This document shows, one piece after another, positions 44,052 to 52,193 of a DNA stretch of 64,000 bases. Made by a program: the position numbers and the translations under genes. Below the pieces are notes generated by a model that was given only the letters and a program-made list of their open reading frames with translations, was not told the origin of the DNA and did not search any database. The stretch comes from Algoriphagus sp. AGSA1 (GTDB lineage Bacteria > Bacteroidota > Bacteroidia > Cytophagales > Cyclobacteriaceae): assembly GCF_021390545.1 (NCBI RefSeq), contig NZ_JAJUWR010000015.1, positions 62,001-126,000 of the forward strand, written 5' to 3'. How positions within the stretch are numbered: the first letter of the stretch is position 1; the number at the start of each line of letters is the position of its first letter.

Positions 44052-44120
44052 AATTTGAAAATTAATGCTCCTCATAGTCAGTGCTGAAAGCGGCAAATAT
44101 CCAATTGGGGCAGAAGAATA

Positions 44121-44150
44121 TTGTAAACATTGATTTTCTACTTACCTTTG
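44121..44150 (+). promoter_or_regulatory. Promoter of the SRP RNA gene
   Basis: TTG at 44121-44123, 19 bases, then TACCTTTG at 44143-44150: exact Bacteroidetes consensus. The start site would fall near 44154, at the first base of the RNA's terminal stem. Confidence 0.78.
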
Positions 44151-44153
44151 CAC

Positions 44154-44240
44154 CGGCGGCACGACCAGCTCCTGCTGAATCCCCCAGGTCCGGAAGGAAG
44201 CAAGGGTAGGTGGTTGAGCGGTGCGATGCCGCTTCTTTTT
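44154..44240 (+). ncRNA. ffs: Signal recognition particle RNA (small bacterial 4.5S type)
   Basis: The conserved apical core GTCCGGAAGGAAGCAAGGGTA (split: GGTCCGGAAGGA, then AGCAAGGGTA) at about 44187-44208 is the Ffh-binding domain with its GGAA tetraloop. Outer arms CGGCGGCA and TGCCGCT pair at the ends. A T-run at 44234-44241 serves as terminator. About 85-90 bases, the short form without Alu domain. With Ffh it targets membrane proteins to the translocon. Confidence 0.93.
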
Positions 44241-44295
44241 TGCCCTATTTTTTCCTACGGCTCCCCAATCAGGTTACAATTCTTGATTAATCTTC

Positions 44296-44303
44296 TAACT
44301 TTG
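44296..44303 (+). promoter_or_regulatory. Possible -7 box upstream of the transaldolase gene
   Basis: TAACTTTG matches TAnnTTTG, and a TTA lies 19 bases upstream (44274-44276) in place of TTG. The gene starts at 44430, so the leader would be about 120 bases. Confidence 0.4.
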
Positions 44304-44429
44304 TTACCCACAATCAAATCCATTTGGATTTATCCTATTTCGAGCTTTTACCCCTTCCTGAGAACAATAATCCGCTAGGTGTGTAAGAGCAAGGAATAGC
44401 TGAATCCATACCTATTAAACAATTCAAAC

Positions 44430-45089
44430 ATGAAATTCTTTATTGACACAGCCAATCTAAGCGACATTCGCGAAGCTTATGACCTTGGGGTATTAGATGG
44501 CGTAACTACCAACCCTTCCCTGATGGCCAAGGAAGGTATCAGCGGAAATGAGAAAGTAAGAGCCCACTACAAAGCCATCTGCGATATCGTGGATGACAAA
44601 GTAAGCGCAGAAGTGATCGCCACTGACTTCGACGGGATGGTAAAAGAAGGAAAAGAACTGGCAAAGATCGATGACAAAATCGTGGTTAAAATCCCGATGG
44701 TAAAAGACGGCCTAAAAGCACTTAAATACTTTCAAAGTGAAGGGATCAGAACCAACTGCACGTTGATTTTCTCCGCTGGCCAGGCACTTTTAGCTGCCAA
44801 AGCCGGGGCGTCTTATGTATCTCCTTTTATAGGAAGACTGGATGATATCGCCTTTGACGGAATGGATCTGATCGCCCAGATCGTCCACATATATGGCAAC
44901 TACGGCTTCGAGACCGAAGTGTTGGCAGCCTCTGTAAGACATACCATGCACCTGTTGAAATGTGCTGAAGTAGGAGCAGATGTGGTGACTTGCCCCCTCA
45001 AAGTGATCACTGGCCTATTGAACCACCCGTTAACGGATTCTGGTTTGGCAACGTTTTTGGCAGATCATGCCAAAGCAGCCGGAAAATAA
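44430..45089 (+). CDS. fsa: Small transaldolase / fructose-6-phosphate aldolase family
   Basis: A 219-residue class I aldolase of the short transaldolase (TalC/FSA) group. The N-terminal [13 protein letters not shown] and [13 protein letters not shown] are signatures; the Schiff-base Lys is in VVKIPMV near residue 90; [31 protein letters not shown] is the second conserved block. It transfers dihydroxyacetone units in the pentose phosphate pathway, or cleaves fructose 6-phosphate; sequence alone cannot separate the two activities. Confidence 0.92.
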   Translation: MKFFIDTANLSDIREAYDLGVLDGVTTNPSLMAKEGISGNEKVRAHYKAICDIVDDKVSAEVIATDFDGMVKEGKELAKIDDKIVVKIPMVKDGLKALKYFQSEGIRTNCTLIFSAGQALLAAKAGASYVSPFIGRLDDIAFDGMDLIAQIVHIYGNYGFETEVLAASVRHTMHLLKCAEVGADVVTCPLKVITGLLNHPLTDSGLATFLADHAKAAGK

Positions 45090-45095
45090 GTAACG

Positions 45096-45120
45096 AAGGC
45101 CGGCTCTTGTCGGCCTTTTT
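45096..45120 (+). terminator. Terminator after the transaldolase gene
   Basis: AAGGCCG (45096-45102) pairs with CGGCCTT (45111-45117) around an 8-base loop and is followed by Ts. It starts 7 bases after the stop codon. Confidence 0.85.
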
Positions 45121-45132
45121 CAAATTCCCCCT

Positions 45133-45336
45133 ATGTATATTATCAAAGTAAAAGGCAAAGCAAAAATCCCTGATTACATTCAGATCAGGGACGAAAACTT
45201 TGTTTTGGTAGCTTACTTCAGAGCAGATAGGCCGCTGAAGAAAATTGAGAAATTCGGTCTGGAGGGCAAGGAAAAAGAACTGGAGGCGTTAATCTTGGAT
45301 CTTCCTTTTGGGAAATTGCAAAAATTAGAATTATAA
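45133..45336 (+). CDS. Small conserved protein upstream of ftsE, 67 aa
   Basis: A 67-residue basic protein with no signal or membrane segment: MYIIKVKGKAKIPDYIQIRDENFVLVAYFRADR-type beta strands followed by a short helix rich in Lys/Glu. Its stop lies 2 bases before the ftsE start, so the two are probably co-translated. Function unknown. It starts 13 bases after the transaldolase terminator, leaving little room for a separate promoter. Confidence 0.7.
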   Translation: MYIIKVKGKAKIPDYIQIRDENFVLVAYFRADRPLKKIEKFGLEGKEKELEALILDLPFGKLQKLEL

Positions 45337-45338
45337 GA

Positions 45339-46049
45339 ATGGATTTCAGCACCCAGCCTGTATTGCAGGTAAATCAAGCGACCATCTTTCAAGGTATCGA
45401 CCCGATCCTAACTGATGTCAACTTCTCCGTGGAGCAACACGAATTTGTGTTTCTGATCGGCAGAACAGGCAGCGGGAAAAGCTCCTTATTAAAAACACTT
45501 TATGCCGATCTGGCGTTACGAAATGGAAGCGCTGAAGTGGCAGGCTTTGATCTAAGATCAATCAAAACCAAGGACATTCCGTTTTTGAGAAGGAAAATCG
45601 GGATAATATTTCAGGATTTTCAGTTATTCAATGACAGAAGTATAGCCGAAAACCTAGCCTTCGTCATGAAAGCCACTGGGTGGAAGGACAAGGCAAAAAT
45701 CAATGCCCGTATGTCTGAGGTACTTCTGCAAGTAGGGCTGCACAATGCCTCAAGTAAAATGCCCCACCAACTATCCGGAGGTGAGCAGCAGCGTGTGGTA
45801 ATTGCCAGGGCTCTATTAAATGAACCCTCAATACTGTTAGCTGATGAACCCACTGGAAATCTGGATCCAGATGTAGCAGACGGGATCTTCAAGCTCTTCC
45901 AGGATATCAATAAAAGGGGGACCGCTATATTGATGGCAACCCATAATTACGATTTACTTCGTAAGTATCCGTACAGAGTCCTTAAATGTGAAAACGGAGA
46001 ATTAAAGGACAGTCAGACACATGATGTCTCTTATGGATCCTCTTATTAA
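45339..46049 (+). CDS. ftsE: FtsE-like ABC transporter ATP-binding protein
   Basis: A 236-residue ABC ATPase with Walker A GRTGSGKSSL near residues 41-50, Q-loop in GIIFQDFQLFNDRSIAENL, signature LSGGEQQRVVIARAL near 147-161, Walker B ILLADEPTGNLD near 169-180 and switch His in MATHNYDLL. The sequence DFQLFNDRSIAENLAFVM is typical of FtsE. FtsE normally pairs with FtsX to control cell-wall hydrolases at division. No ftsX is adjacent, so its partner must be elsewhere, as is usual in Bacteroidetes. Confidence 0.88.
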   Translation: MDFSTQPVLQVNQATIFQGIDPILTDVNFSVEQHEFVFLIGRTGSGKSSLLKTLYADLALRNGSAEVAGFDLRSIKTKDIPFLRRKIGIIFQDFQLFNDRSIAENLAFVMKATGWKDKAKINARMSEVLLQVGLHNASSKMPHQLSGGEQQRVVIARALLNEPSILLADEPTGNLDPDVADGIFKLFQDINKRGTAILMATHNYDLLRKYPYRVLKCENGELKDSQTHDVSYGSSY

Positions 46050-46140
46050 GAGAAGGTCTTTACCATTCAAAAGGTTTCTAGCCAAAAGATTAAATATAGT
46101 ATAAGGTCAGTTCGTTGATATCACTCTTACAATTCGCACG

Positions 46141-47535
46141 ATGAAAACAACCATTATTTCCAAAGCTTCCTTATTGCTGGGCATGATTATATTACTGGGC
46201 TCTTGCGACAAAAAGGATGATCCTACGCCACGCGTGTCCCCTGACTCCAATGAAGCAGCCAATAATTGGATACTGGCAGTAATGAGTGAAGTGTATTATT
46301 GGCTTGATGATATAAGAACTCCTATAGCTGTCACCTCTGATCCTACCCAGTATTTCAACTCTCTTTTAAATAAGCCTACAGATCGATTTTCCGCAATCTA
46401 TCCTGATTACCAGGAATTAATCAATAGCCTCAGTGGAATTTCCCTTGACGCCGGGTATGAATTCACCTTGTTTAGGGCATCCGAATCAAGCAACGATGTG
46501 GTTGCGGAAATAACCTATGTAAAGAAAAACAGCCCAGCAGAATCTGCGGGAATTGTCCGGGGCGACGTTATTACGGCGATTAACGGAACCACTCTGACCC
46601 TGGATAATTACCAAGGACTTTTAGGACAAATCCAGGAAACACACAGCATTTCTTATTTGAGCTATAATGAAGGGCAGGATATTTATCAGGCTCAAGAGGA
46701 CATTTCACTTACCCCTATTGAACTACAGGAAAATCCAATTTATCTGGACACGGTGTACACCATAGGCTCTCAAAAAATCGGCTATTTGGTTTATAACTTT
46801 TTTGCCCCAGACCCTGGCAACTCCTCCGGAAGTTACGATCTGGAATTAGACGAAATATTCGCATCCTTTAAATCTCAAAGTATAAATAGCCTCATAGTTG
46901 ATTTTAGATATAATGGTGGGGGCTATGTAGGCTCTGCAATTAATTTGGCAAGTCTTATTGCGCCGGGTGTGTCTAGTACTACCGTTTTTTCAAAAACAAA
47001 GTACAATGACCTGATCTCTGCCGCAATTCCGGAATTAAATGATGTAAAGACAAATTTCTTAGACAAATCACAAAACGTTGGAGCTTCTCTTGAGGGAAAT
47101 GCAGTATATGTTCTTACCTCTAGCCGCACAGCCTCTGCATCAGAACTCATAATCAATGGACTAAAACCTTATATGGAAGTCTTTCTTATCGGAGAACTGA
47201 CTACAGGTAAAAATGTGGGCTCTGTAGCATTTGAAGACGAGGAAAATCCCCAAAACCGCTTTGGTATGCTACCTATTGTATCTCAAAGTTTCAATAGCCT
47301 AGATGAGTCGGATTATTCAAACGGCTTTGCGCCAAACATCCAAGCATTGGAATATGAGGAAAGGCTAAAACCTCTTGGAGATGTCAATGAAATCTTGCTT
47401 CGCAAAGCCATTGAGCAGATCACCGGAACCCCATCTTCAGCTCGATTCAAAAAACTAGACAGGGTGGACCAGGGAAGCTCACTTGATTCCAAGGTCAGAT
47501 ATGGCAGGATGGTCGAAAACAACATCTTTAAATGA
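46141..47535 (+). CDS. S41 family C-terminal processing protease, lipoprotein with PDZ domain
   Basis: A 464-residue lipoprotein (lipobox LLGSC, Cys 22). A helical N-terminal region (40-100) is followed by a PDZ domain (about 110-195; SPAESAGIVRGDVITAINGT) and the S41 tail-specific protease core. VDFRYNGGGYVGSA (253-266), the catalytic Ser in RTASASELI (329-337) and the Lys in TTGKNVGS (K357) complete the Ser-Lys dyad. It likely degrades or trims proteins in the periplasm at the outer membrane. It stands alone, 91 bases after ftsE. Confidence 0.9.
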   Translation: MKTTIISKASLLLGMIILLGSCDKKDDPTPRVSPDSNEAANNWILAVMSEVYYWLDDIRTPIAVTSDPTQYFNSLLNKPTDRFSAIYPDYQELINSLSGISLDAGYEFTLFRASESSNDVVAEITYVKKNSPAESAGIVRGDVITAINGTTLTLDNYQGLLGQIQETHSISYLSYNEGQDIYQAQEDISLTPIELQENPIYLDTVYTIGSQKIGYLVYNFFAPDPGNSSGSYDLELDEIFASFKSQSINSLIVDFRYNGGGYVGSAINLASLIAPGVSSTTVFSKTKYNDLISAAIPELNDVKTNFLDKSQNVGASLEGNAVYVLTSSRTASASELIINGLKPYMEVFLIGELTTGKNVGSVAFEDEENPQNRFGMLPIVSQSFNSLDESDYSNGFAPNIQALEYEERLKPLGDVNEILLRKAIEQITGTPSSARFKKLDRVDQGSSLDSKVRYGRMVENNIFK

Positions 47536-47848
47536 ATGAAGGATCTGGCTTCTTATAGGGAACTTTAGATAGATTACTCAGTCGTATAAAAAGCATAAAT
47601 CTTCACTCAGTTTCTTTAGCTTAAGTAAGCCATGCTGATCGGCTGCCAATCTGCAAACAGCTGATTTTCTTGCAATCAACACAATCCGATAAATCGAGAC
47701 AGGCTACAACGAAACCTGATGCATAATCCGGGATTAATCCCAGTTTTTCTGTATCGGCATTCCCATTCATTATCAAATCGTTAAGTTTCAGATCTTGGAA
47801 GGCTGACTGAAGTTTTGCTGTTAAATTTGATATTCAATTCTAAAAGCC
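47536..47848. other. Intergenic spacer of 313 bases
   Basis: No gene is seen. It contains the palindrome GGGATTAATCCC (47731-47742) and, near its right end, a TAAATTTG box (47822-47829). Confidence 0.4.
47822..47829 (+). promoter_or_regulatory. Possible -7 box for the small membrane protein gene
   Basis: TAAATTTG matches TAnnTTTG and lies 19 bases ahead of the ATG at 47849. The nearest TTG (47795-47797) is 24 bases upstream, somewhat far, so the call is weak. Confidence 0.35.
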
Positions 47849-48061
47849 ATGGAAATCGCAGCAAGTTTCATCCTTATTTTAACTGTATATTTTTTAGGTT
47901 GTTTGGCACTTGTGCAAGAGATCATCAGACCTAGAAGGCAGTTGATTATAGAAAACAATAAAAAAGGGCAATGGGTAACTAATTATCCAAAGATCATCTC
48001 ACTGAGTTTTGGCATTTCCTTATTAACCACTTTCATTGCATACTTCCTGTTTCTCAGTTAA
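47849..48061 (+). CDS. Small two-helix membrane protein, 70 aa
   Basis: A 70-residue protein with a helix at residues 4-25 (AASFILILTVYFLGCLALVQ), a basic cytosolic loop (RPRRQLIIENNKKGQW) and a second helix at 49-68. No family is recognised. Support for it being real comes from the membrane-protein pattern, a possible promoter just upstream and a shared terminator 21 bases downstream. No clear ribosome binding site. Confidence 0.6.
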   Translation: MEIAASFILILTVYFLGCLALVQEIIRPRRQLIIENNKKGQWVTNYPKIISLSFGISLLTTFIAYFLFLS

Positions 48062-48082
48062 AAAACCTTACCTAATAAAATC

Positions 48083-48114
48083 AAAGGGCTGCCAAATTCT
48101 TCTGGCAGCCCTTT
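48083..48114. terminator. Bidirectional terminator between convergent genes
   Basis: AAAGGGCTGCCA pairs perfectly with TGGCAGCCCTTT over 12 bp around ATTCTTC. T-rich sequence follows on the minus strand (TTTGATTTTATT). It serves the TonB receptor gene and probably the small membrane gene. Confidence 0.8.
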
Positions 48115-48128
48115 AGTGTTTAAACCTT

Positions 48129-50897
48129 TTACTCAAACAAATCAAACTTCAGTCCGAAGTTAAATCTGGCATTATAATATTCCGCCTGCATAGTCCTTGA
48201 CCTTATACCTTGATAGTATCTCAGCGGCTGATTGGTCAGGTTGTTTCCTTCAAGGAAAATCCTCCATTTTGGGGTAATCGAATAGGAAGCGTTCACATCC
48301 AAAAATGTCTGTTTGTCGTAATAGCGGTCTTCAAATGACTCACCACCCAATTCATCCAGATAATCAGAGGCGTAGTTCAGAGACACTCGCATTACAATAC
48401 GCTTGTTTTCGTAGGACAATGATGCATTGAACATATTATCTGCTGTCCCTGGCAATTCAATAGAATCATTTTCCCTGCCTTCTACTCCGTCTGTGGATGA
48501 TTTGGTATAGGTATAGTTCAAATAGATTCCGAATCCTTTCCATATCTGGCGCTGAATCGAAGCTTCCAAGCCATAAACTTTGGCTGAACCACCATTCTCA
48601 GGTCTGGAATATTCCAGTCCAGAACCAAATAAAGGATCTGTATAGCCCTGGGTGGTGATTGTATATACGAAGTCATCCAAGTTTTTATAAAAGCCACCCA
48701 AGGAAATCAAGCCTACATTCTGAAAATATTGCTCCCCCATCAAGTCAAAATTCATGGCCGTAGTTGGCTTTAGATTTGGATTACCCCGTGACAATTCCTC
48801 ATCTTCAGGACTAAACTCCGCATAGGGAACCAAGTCAAAATAATTTGGTCTGGCTATGGTATTGGTCCATGCAAACCTCAATACACTGTTTTGATTCCAG
48901 CTATATTTCAGGTGTACCCCAGGCATTATGTTAGTGTAACTCTGCTCGCCTTCGGCAGAAGAAAACTCTTCATTATCCAAATCAAATATATTTCCCACAT
49001 AATCTATAGAGGTATGTTCCAGTCTCACACCTACTACAGCAGATAGCTTATCGGTAAACTGGTGATCCGCCATTACATACCCTCCTGTAATATTCTCATT
49101 GGCTCTATAATTCCCAGGTACATATTCCCCTGGCTCATCGTTCTCCTCAAACAAACCGGTGTTTTTTAAATTCAAACCGCCCAAATAGGTTGGTGACATA
49201 AATGTACCGGCTTGGTATTGAGTCCCTGCGAGAAAACCAGGATCGGAATAATCAGTGTTCGGTACGTCTCCAAGATTCTCACCAAAAGCCTCCTCATCCA
49301 AGGGTTCATAAGTGAAGAAGTTATTGTCACGCTCTTTAGTCTTGCCTCTATACCTGGCTCCAAACTGAAGTATGCCTTTAGAGCTATAAGGCAATTTGAA
49401 GTCAAGTTTGCCATTTAGATCACGGTCAAACGTATAGCCATATTGCTCTGAAAGCTCATTAAATCCAATACCCAAATTGTCTGACTGATTTGTCAAATAG
49501 GCGATAGGTTTATCCGGGTTAGAAACGTCCACGGTCACATCTTGGTTAGAAGATCTGTAGGAAACATAGCGTTCAAAGGGCCTTTCCTCTGATGCTTTTG
49601 CATACGTGGCAGACCAATCCATCTTTAATTTATTAAAGAGATGGCTACCTCCCAAAGTGGTATTGTAAACCCTTTGATCTTCCAGTCTTGTGGCCTTATT
49701 TCTGTCACTGTCCACGCCTCCCTTGGTTTGATATTCTACTCTGCCTTTGGTCAGATATCTATTTGGACTGACCTCCATGAAATCCCCTCCTTCAAATGAC
49801 CGATCAAGCTGACTAACTCTCATTCTGAACCTATTCTCCCAATCGTCCCGGTGGTTGTACATCCCAGAAAGGAATAAAGTATGATTGTCATTGATATCAT
49901 AATCAAGTGCCAAGGAGGCAGATCTACGGACACGCTGGACAGTATATTTCCTGATATCAAATTCTTCTAATACCACCCCATTGTCATAATTTTTCCACAC
50001 CGCCTCAATATTATCAGAGCCAAAACGATGGTTGCTGTATGAGCCGGAAAAAATCACACCCAGCTTGTCATTAAGAAAACGGTTGCCGATAATAACCCCT
50101 CCTGTCCAAATCGGTTTATTGGAAAGTAGATTGACCCCTGAAGCGGCTGTGCCCGAGACCCTCAGGGCATTGGGAGCCTGGCGGGTGACAAGATTTACAG
50201 AACCACCTATTGCATCAGCATCCATACTTGGCAGCACAGCCTTATTTACCTCTATGGTCTGGATCATGTCTGAAGGTATCAGATCCATCTGCACGTTTCT
50301 ATTATCGCCTTCCGCAGATGGAATCCTTTCTCCGTTCAGTGTCACAGAATTCAGATGTGGGGCCATTCCCCGGATGATGATGTCCCTGGCTTCCCCCTGA
50401 TCGTTTTGCATAGTGACCCCAGGAATCCGCTTTAATGCATCTCCAATATTCGCATCGGGAAATCTACCTATTTGATCAGAAGACACCACATTTGTAATAT
50501 TCGCATTATTCTTCTGCTGATTGAGAGCCTTGGCCTGGCCTTTTAAGCGATCCCCTAACACTACAAATTCCAAGCTTTCAATGGTTGTCTCTCCCAATTT
50601 AAAATTCAAGGTGGATGTCTTCCCTTTTTCTATGGATACCTGATGGATCACGGATCCATAACCCAGATATGAAACCTGAACCTCATACGAACCTTCCCGA
50701 AGATCTACTATGGAATAATCCCCGTTTTGATTGGTGACTGTCCCCAGCGAAGTGTTTTTCAAAACCACGTTTGCTCCAGGTAAAGATAGATTTTCAGAAT
50801 CTATCACCCTCCCCTTTAATACACCTTGACCAAGTACCTGTTGGCCCAGGCAAAAAACAAGAAGTAATGTAAATGCACCAAGTAGTTGCTTTTTCAT
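48129..50897 (-). CDS. TonB-dependent outer-membrane receptor
   Basis: A 922-residue receptor: signal peptide to about residue 23, a carboxypeptidase-regulatory-like domain (25-105; LKGRVIDSENLSLPGANVVLKNT), a plug (about 120-240; IGRFPDANIGDALKRIPGVTMQND and GMAPHLNSVTLNGERIP), and a 22-strand barrel ending in NARFNFGLKFDLFE. It lies 17 bases downstream of a beta-propeller phytase gene on one transcript. Receptors of this kind import a substrate across the outer membrane using TonB energy; the neighbour suggests phytate breakdown products or phytate itself. No SusD partner is present. Confidence 0.93.
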   Translation of the reverse strand: MKKQLLGAFTLLLVFCLGQQVLGQGVLKGRVIDSENLSLPGANVVLKNTSLGTVTNQNGDYSIVDLREGSYEVQVSYLGYGSVIHQVSIEKGKTSTLNFKLGETTIESLEFVVLGDRLKGQAKALNQQKNNANITNVVSSDQIGRFPDANIGDALKRIPGVTMQNDQGEARDIIIRGMAPHLNSVTLNGERIPSAEGDNRNVQMDLIPSDMIQTIEVNKAVLPSMDADAIGGSVNLVTRQAPNALRVSGTAASGVNLLSNKPIWTGGVIIGNRFLNDKLGVIFSGSYSNHRFGSDNIEAVWKNYDNGVVLEEFDIRKYTVQRVRRSASLALDYDINDNHTLFLSGMYNHRDDWENRFRMRVSQLDRSFEGGDFMEVSPNRYLTKGRVEYQTKGGVDSDRNKATRLEDQRVYNTTLGGSHLFNKLKMDWSATYAKASEERPFERYVSYRSSNQDVTVDVSNPDKPIAYLTNQSDNLGIGFNELSEQYGYTFDRDLNGKLDFKLPYSSKGILQFGARYRGKTKERDNNFFTYEPLDEEAFGENLGDVPNTDYSDPGFLAGTQYQAGTFMSPTYLGGLNLKNTGLFEENDEPGEYVPGNYRANENITGGYVMADHQFTDKLSAVVGVRLEHTSIDYVGNIFDLDNEEFSSAEGEQSYTNIMPGVHLKYSWNQNSVLRFAWTNTIARPNYFDLVPYAEFSPEDEELSRGNPNLKPTTAMNFDLMGEQYFQNVGLISLGGFYKNLDDFVYTITTQGYTDPLFGSGLEYSRPENGGSAKVYGLEASIQRQIWKGFGIYLNYTYTKSSTDGVEGRENDSIELPGTADNMFNASLSYENKRIVMRVSLNYASDYLDELGGESFEDRYYDKQTFLDVNASYSITPKWRIFLEGNNLTNQPLRYYQGIRSRTMQAEYYNARFNFGLKFDLFE

Positions 50898-50914
50898 AAG
50901 TTAAGATTAAAAGA

Positions 50915-52000
50915 TTACTTTTTAGATTTTAAAATATCCCCAGCTATATCCTCCCATCGGTAGATTTGAAAGGTTTTGTCATCTGACATTGCCACAAAAA
51001 GACCATGTGGGAAATCAGACCCCAACGCCTGACTAATAGATTCTGAGCCATCGCTGGAAACTGTACTGGTGGGGATTTTGGTGATTAATGGGTGCTCGTG
51101 AGGATTGGAATCGCTGCCTTCCCGAGGAAAAACATGAAAAAGATCAGCCCCTTGGTCTGACACCAAAATATACCCCGTGGTATCGTCCAGTTTGTAAATA
51201 GAAATACCCTCATGATCATCGGAGAAGCCTTCCTTGGCAAAAAATGCCAACTCCTCATTTCCTTTGGCAGGATCAGCGTGGTATTTTTTCACTCCTACCC
51301 CCTCATCGGAGTAATAGACATAGCCAAGTTCGGCATCTACGGCTATGGCCTCAATTTCCTTTTTGCCAGAGTAAGAACCGAATTTCCGCACCAAGTTTAG
51401 GGTGATTTCACCATCCTGCCCCAGGATTTCATACTGCCATAAATAAGTCCCGTCTGTAGGCCCGTTTTTCCTGCCGGCGATCACATAGTTTTTCCCAGAA
51501 TCCTTATCCTGATAAACAGCCACTCCCATCAAGTCCCTGAAGTCTGTCCCTGTCTCACCTTCATATACCTCCACTCCTCCTGCATTGATCTCCTTCATAT
51601 CAGGAAGGCTGAAAAACCTCAATTTGGACGTCATACGCTCCCCTGTGACGGCAAAGTCAACAGTTCGATCTCCCAAGTTCAGACCATACCCCACATCCAC
51701 ATTATTAGGTCGCTGAATATCACGGACAATGAGTGAGTCGATGGCATTCCCTTTCAGATCAAAGACGTACAATGCTCCTTCAGCATCCTTATCAGTACCA
51801 ATGATGAGACTTTTGGCCGGTTCACGAAAGTTGACCCATACTGCGGGATCATCAGTGTCATGCACTACTGAATCGGTCACATAGATTGGCTTCACCAAAC
51901 TTTCCGCTACAGTTTCTACTTGTTGCTGGACTGGCTTGCTACAGGAACTTATAAGTAGTCCCACTGCAGTCAATCCATAAATCAGTCTGTTTGTTGTCAT
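50915..52000 (-). CDS. phy: Beta-propeller phytase (3-phytase), lipoprotein
   Basis: A 361-residue lipoprotein (lipobox LLISSC, Cys 20) of the BPP phytase family. Diagnostic segments are DTDDPAVWVN near residue 49, GTDKDAEGALYVFDLKG near 68-84, RPNNVDVGYGL, YYSDEGVGVKKY, DDHEGISIYKL and SDQGADLFHVF, which supply the calcium-binding acids of the propeller. It removes phosphate from inositol hexakisphosphate at the cell surface or in the periplasm. It forms an operon with the TonB receptor and follows the TPR-HTH regulator. Confidence 0.92.
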   Translation of the reverse strand: MTTNRLIYGLTAVGLLISSCSKPVQQQVETVAESLVKPIYVTDSVVHDTDDPAVWVNFREPAKSLIIGTDKDAEGALYVFDLKGNAIDSLIVRDIQRPNNVDVGYGLNLGDRTVDFAVTGERMTSKLRFFSLPDMKEINAGGVEVYEGETGTDFRDLMGVAVYQDKDSGKNYVIAGRKNGPTDGTYLWQYEILGQDGEITLNLVRKFGSYSGKKEIEAIAVDAELGYVYYSDEGVGVKKYHADPAKGNEELAFFAKEGFSDDHEGISIYKLDDTTGYILVSDQGADLFHVFPREGSDSNPHEHPLITKIPTSTVSSDGSESISQALGSDFPHGLFVAMSDDKTFQIYRWEDIAGDILKSKK

Positions 52001-52193
52001 AAAATTTTGAATGATTTTGATGCTACAATGTTAGCTTAGTCTGTAGCTTGAGACTAGAAACGACTGTTATCAATTGGGCAACAACAAAAAAAGTGACCGT
52101 TAACAGAACCTAAACAAAATATCAAAAAACAAACATAATGTATTGAAAATGAGTTGTTTAATGTATATTAAAAATAGATTAACAAATTGTAAA